Shown here one piece after another: positions 6,539 through 8,783 of a stretch of DNA of 8,783 nt (within the stretch, counting starts at the first letter, position 1; the number at the start of each line of letters is the position of its first letter). Origin of the DNA: Alphaproteobacteria bacterium (GTDB lineage: Bacteria > Pseudomonadota > Alphaproteobacteria > UBA8366); NCBI GenBank assembly GCA_018665505.1, contig JABJCS010000146.1:1-8783 (forward strand), in the 5' to 3' direction. The position numbers were made by a program, and so were the translations under genes. The notes below the pieces were generated by a model that was not told the DNA's origin, did not search any database, and saw nothing but the letters and a program-made list of their open reading frames with translations.

Positions 6539-7297
6539 ATGCCGTCAACAGACCGGGAACTTGCAAACGACGTCGCCATCGTCACCGGTGCTGCGCATAA
6601 TATCGGCCGCGCCACGTGTTTGGCTTTAGCCGAGGCGGGAGCAGCGGTCTGCGTCAACGCGATGACATCGGGTGCGGAAGCGGAGGCGTTGGCACGCGAA
6701 ATCGAAGACGCCGGGGGCCGCGCCATGCATTTCACCGCCAGCATCACCGACGCCGCAGCCATCAAGGAGATGACCGATGCAGTCGTCGAGCGTTTCGGCA
6801 AACTCTCGATCCTCATCAACAATGCGGGTGTGCGTGGCAATACGCCATTGGACGATCTCACCATGGATGAATGGCGGCGGGTCAATATGCCAACGGTCGA
6901 AGGCACGATGCTCTGCAGCCAAGCCGCCCTGCCGCACCTGCGCAAGGCGGGCGGCGGCACGATCATTTCACTCGGCGGGATCGCCAGCCACACAGGCGTC
7001 GCCGGGCGCACCCATGTCGCCGCCGCGAACATGGCCATTATCGGCTTTATGAAGGGTCTGGCGCATGAGGTCGGCGGCGACAATATTCGCGTTAACACCG
7101 TGGTGCCGGGCCACATCGATACGGTGCGGGGGGCCGCTGCAGGTGCCCGTCCGAAGACCGAAATCAAATTCCTGATCCAGGACCGCATGGGCCGGCCGGA
7201 AGAAGTCGCGGCTATGATCCGTGCGCTCTGCGGTCTGGCGGGCAGTTACGTCACCGGACAGACCATCCACGTCAACGGCGGCGCCTATCTCCCCTAG
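6539..7297 (+). CDS. SDR-fold protein with intact nucleotide-binding motifs but no recognisable catalytic tetrad
   Basis: This 252-residue protein has the length and order of a classical short-chain dehydrogenase/reductase. The cofactor motif is TGAAHNIG (16-23), with Asn21 where the second Gly is usual, a variant seen in some SDRs. NNAG is at 94-97, VNTVVPG at 185-191, and the C-terminus ends in VTGQTIHVNGGAY as in most SDRs. Aligned without gaps on E. coli FabG around the active site, the catalytic Asn becomes Thr119, Ser becomes Gly147, Tyr becomes Val160 and Lys becomes Asn164. The surrounding frame (13 residues from Ser to Tyr, 4 from Tyr to Lys, then IIGFMKGLA) is kept. It may therefore be a nucleotide-binding pseudoenzyme or use different chemistry. 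AAGGAG lies 7 bases before the ATG. RidA follows 21 bases downstream, probably on the same transcript. Confidence 0.9.
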   Translation: MPSTDRELANDVAIVTGAAHNIGRATCLALAEAGAAVCVNAMTSGAEAEALAREIEDAGGRAMHFTASITDAAAIKEMTDAVVERFGKLSILINNAGVRGNTPLDDLTMDEWRRVNMPTVEGTMLCSQAALPHLRKAGGGTIISLGGIASHTGVAGRTHVAAANMAIIGFMKGLAHEVGGDNIRVNTVVPGHIDTVRGAAAGARPKTEIKFLIQDRMGRPEEVAAMIRALCGLAGSYVTGQTIHVNGGAYLP

Positions 7298-7318
7298 GCC
7301 GCACAAAAGGATTTCACG

Positions 7319-7711
7319 ATGTCTTTAAAACACATCCACTCAGACGAAACCCCGGCTCCACTTTCGGCGCATAGCGACGCGGTTCTCATTCCTCCGGGCG
7401 CGGCCATTCTCGTCAGCTCGGGACAACTCGGCATGCTCAAGGACGGCACGATCCCCGAGGACACCGAACAACAGATCGAAGCCGCCTTCGATAATGTCGA
7501 AGCGGTACTGCGCGCCGCCGGCATGACGATGAGCGATGTGGTGAAGATGACGACTTTCATCACCGACCCCCGCTACCGGGACGCCTTTCGCGCCGTCCGC
7601 GCCGAACGCGTCGGCAACCCGCCGCCGTCCTCGACACGTATCGTCGTCACCTCACTGTCCATGCCGGAGATGAAGGTCGAGATCGAGATCATTGCGGCGA
7701 AGGTGCCCTAA
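7319..7711 (+). CDS. RidA (YjgF/YER057c/UK114) family protein lacking the canonical arginine
   Basis: This 130-residue protein has the length and strand order of the RidA family: VSSGQLGMLKDGTIPEDTEQQ (32-52) with the expected Gly-x-x-Gly turn, DVVKMTTFITD (73-83), and the closing VEIEIIAAK (120-128). Canonical RidA hydrolyses reactive 2-aminoacrylate-type enamines and imines using an Arg in the motif P-A-R-[ST]. Here that position is Ser105 (PSSTRIVV), and the nearest Arg is two residues later at 107. The second conserved acid, around Glu121-Glu123, is kept. It is therefore probably a RidA subfamily member with another activity, as several Rid subfamilies and the RutC group are. Ribosome binding site AAAGGA lies upstream of the ATG. 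It follows the SDR gene by 21 bases and ends at a hairpin. Likely a cytoplasmic trimer by family. Confidence 0.92.
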   Translation: MSLKHIHSDETPAPLSAHSDAVLIPPGAAILVSSGQLGMLKDGTIPEDTEQQIEAAFDNVEAVLRAAGMTMSDVVKMTTFITDPRYRDAFRAVRAERVGNPPPSSTRIVVTSLSMPEMKVEIEIIAAKVP

Positions 7712-7730
7712 GCAACCATTCCCCCACCCT

Positions 7731-7760
7731 AACCCTCCCCCGCAAGCGGGAGAGGGTTTT
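7731..7760 (+). terminator. GC-rich hairpin plus short T run after ridA; also resembles a dispersed alphaproteobacterial repeat
   Basis: AACCCTCCCCCGC (7731-7743) pairs with GCGGGAGAGGGTT (7746-7758) with one C-A mismatch and a tight AA or CAAG loop, followed by TTTT (7757-7760). It lies 19 bases after the RidA stop and ends at the stop codon of the converging gene, so it can terminate the SDR-RidA transcript. The T run is short. The preceding CCCCCACCCTAACCC and the stem match a type of intergenic repeat I recall as frequent in alphaproteobacterial genomes, so it may be a repeat copy serving as a terminator. Confidence 0.6.
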
Positions 7761-8356
7761 CAACGATTTACGTTATCGCCATAGAATGCCGAGGGTAGAT
7801 TGTCCTTTGGCCATTCGCTGCCGTTCTCGAATGGGGCGACACCAACCGCGTGCCGCGCCATGCCAGATTCCAGCATCGCCATGGAGACCAGCTCGGCGAT
7901 GCCGACATCATCAATCCCGTGATCGCGCAATGCCTGGAAGTCCTCTTCCGTCGTCCCTTCGTTGAAAGCGACCTTGCGCGCGAACCGCAGCACATCCTTC
8001 CACATTGGATCGAGGGATTTCGAATTTTCGAAATCGATACACTCCATCACATCGTCGACAGTCATCTCAAAATGTTCGATCAGATGGGTTTGATGGTTGT
8101 TGATGCAGCGCGGGCAATCAACTTCCGCCGCACAGACCAGCGAGATCGCGTTCAGCAACGGTTTCGGCAGCGACCCTTCGGTCATCTGCAAGCGCTTCGT
8201 CAACGTCCACCAGCCTTTTAACAGTTCGATATCGAGCGCGAAAAACCCCCAGGTCGGCGTCAGAAAATTCGCACCCTTGGTCTTGCGGATATCGTCGAAT
8301 ATCGCCGCGACCTCGTCATCCGCGAAATCCGGTTGAACTAGCTTTACCTTATCCAA
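7760..8356 (-). CDS. AhpD-like / carboxymuconolactone decarboxylase family protein (peroxidase-related)
   Basis: The conserved protein is about 198 residues from the TTG at 8354-8356. It carries EVDCPRCINNH (Glu78, Cys81, Cys84, His88), the E-x-x-C-x-x-C-x-x-x-H redox site of AhpD and peroxidase-related carboxymuconolactone decarboxylase family proteins. In these, the two cysteines and a proton relay reduce peroxides or disulfide partners. The N-terminus DKVKLVQPDFADDEVAAIFDDIRKTKG resembles how related proteins begin. The frame is open upstream with ATGs at 8377 and 8401, but that stretch is AT-rich and poorly conserved in character. An ideal GGAAGGAG lies 6 bases before the TTG, so I prefer the shorter start; the longest form would be 213 residues (7760-8401). 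It converges on ridA with only the hairpin between, and diverges from the DUF1989 gene. It may protect against peroxide made by the neighbouring oxygenases, which is an inference. Confidence 0.88.
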   Translation of the reverse strand: MDKVKLVQPDFADDEVAAIFDDIRKTKGANFLTPTWGFFALDIELLKGWWTLTKRLQMTEGSLPKPLLNAISLVCAAEVDCPRCINNHQTHLIEHFEMTVDDVMECIDFENSKSLDPMWKDVLRFARKVAFNEGTTEEDFQALRDHGIDDVGIAELVSMAMLESGMARHAVGVAPFENGSEWPKDNLPSAFYGDNVNR

Positions 8357-8362
8357 ATCGAG

Positions 8363-8370
8363 CTCCTTCC
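8363..8370 (-). promoter_or_regulatory. Strong ribosome binding site favouring the TTG start of the AhpD-like gene
   Basis: On the minus strand this reads GGAAGGAG, six bases before the in-frame TTG at 8354-8356. The two upstream ATGs (8377 and 8401) have no comparable site. Confidence 0.6.
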
Positions 8371-8504
8371 AATACATCTTCAATCCATAACATAGGTTCA
8401 TCCGGACATATATCCCCGTTCAATCTTGTCAGAGCGGAGTTGCGGGTCGGACGGAATCCAACGACACTCGCATGAGTAAGCATTGAGGGAGAGGGATTCC
8501 GCTC

Positions 8505-8783
8505 ATGGCCGACACCCTTCAAACGATCCCGGAACGCGCCGGCATCGCCGCACGACTCCAGGCAGGCCAATCCGTTCAAGTCATTAACACGCACGGCCAG
8601 CAGGTCGTCGACACCTGGGCCTTCGCCACGGCCGATTCAGGCGAATTCATGTCGATGGAACACAGCCGCGCCGCTTTCCGAAAAGCCATTCCGGATGTCG
8701 GAGATACCTATGTCACGAACCGGCGACGCGATATCCTAAACGTGATCGCCGACACTAGTCCGGGCGTGCACGACACCCTGATA
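8505..8783 (+). CDS. DUF1989 / urea-carboxylase-associated family protein (N-terminal 93 residues, cut by window edge)
   Basis: A frame opens with ATG at 8505 and runs in phase to the last base of the window. The purine-rich GAGGGAGAGGGA at 8485-8496 ends 8 bases before it and supports the start. The protein shows the DUF1989 pattern: GQSVQVINTHGQQVVDTWAF (21-40), MSMEHSRAAFRK (49-60), VGDTYVTNRRRDIL (66-79) and DTSPGVHDTLI (83-93). Members sit beside urea carboxylase genes; one pair, CgdA/CgdB, has been described as the carboxyguanidine deiminase of guanidine breakdown. Lone members like this one are also common and uncharacterised, so no substrate is assigned. The C-terminal half, with any conserved cysteines, is outside the window. 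It diverges from the AhpD-like gene; no clear promoter is seen between them. Confidence 0.87.
   Translation, partial: MADTLQTIPERAGIAARLQAGQSVQVINTHGQQVVDTWAFATADSGEFMSMEHSRAAFRKAIPDVGDTYVTNRRRDILNVIADTSPGVHDTLI

Noticed and set aside
6505..7188. Minus-strand open frame of 227 codons across the SDR gene.
   Set aside because: Low-complexity Ala/Ser/Arg composition and no motif; the plus-strand SDR-fold gene has a ribosome binding site and conserved motifs.
5306..7711. Calling the LLM and RidA genes rutA and rutC.
   Set aside because: The LLM protein follows SsuD closely rather than RutA, the RidA gene is paired with an SDR-like gene, and no other rut genes are present.
8349..8594. Minus-strand frame of 81 codons across the AhpD-like/DUF1989 gap.
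   Set aside because: It overlaps the start of the DUF1989 gene and the region upstream of the AhpD-like gene, and shows no known motif or good start site.
1..8783. tRNA, rRNA, CRISPR arrays, transposases, attachment sites and riboswitches.
   Set aside because: No cloverleaf, regularly spaced repeat, terminal inverted repeat pair or known transposase motif was seen on either strand by eye.

Overview
The window reads as chromosomal accessory DNA of an alphaproteobacterium, possibly Rhodospirillales-like. This rests on the moderately GC-rich coding sequence, protein families typical of soil and marine alphaproteobacteria, and a CCCTCCCCCGC/GCGGGAGAGGG intergenic hairpin of a kind common in that class. 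The taxon is an inference. There are no RNA genes, CRISPR arrays, insertion sequences or phage genes. The content is catabolic and redox enzymes plus one regulator, in short units whose direction keeps switching. It has four divergent promoter regions (about 1952-2161, 4560-4641, 6422-6538, 8357-8504) and three tight convergent junctions (2628-2635, 5284-5305, 7712-7759).

Region 1 (1-1951, minus strand) is a three-gene operon read from right to left: a crotonase-family enzyme, an Fe(II)/2-oxoglutarate dioxygenase of the TauD/TfdA family starting 4 bases later, and the N-terminus of an FAD-dependent TcuA-like dehydrogenase that runs off the left edge. Together they look like an oxidative route for a small carboxylate or acyl-CoA; the substrate cannot be read from sequence.

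Region 2 (2162-4559) holds a small secreted Sel1-repeat protein (plus). It overlaps tail to tail with a minus-strand operon of a Tat-exported carotenoid-cleavage-type oxygenase and a MAPEG-family membrane protein. The oxygenase is broken by a one-base frameshift in a run of eight G/C, although all four predicted iron-binding histidines are otherwise present. A TetR-family regulator with a WHG C-terminal domain (4642-5283, plus) diverges from it. A perfect 9-bp inverted repeat spans the TetR start codon and is a candidate operator.

Region 3 (5306-8783) has an SsuD-like flavin-dependent monooxygenase (minus) that diverges from an SDR-fold gene followed by a RidA-family gene (plus). These are followed by an AhpD/carboxymuconolactone-decarboxylase-like protein (minus) and the start of a DUF1989 (urea-carboxylase-associated family) gene cut by the right edge. 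The SDR protein keeps its nucleotide-binding fold, but by alignment it has lost all four residues of the Asn-Ser-Tyr-Lys catalytic tetrad. The RidA protein lacks the arginine at its usual site, and the LLM protein has Gln where SsuD has an active-site His. Three altered active sites in adjacent genes, with a flavin monooxygenase plus RidA pairing that recalls the Rut pyrimidine pathway, make this the best candidate in the window for undescribed chemistry. That is an inference.
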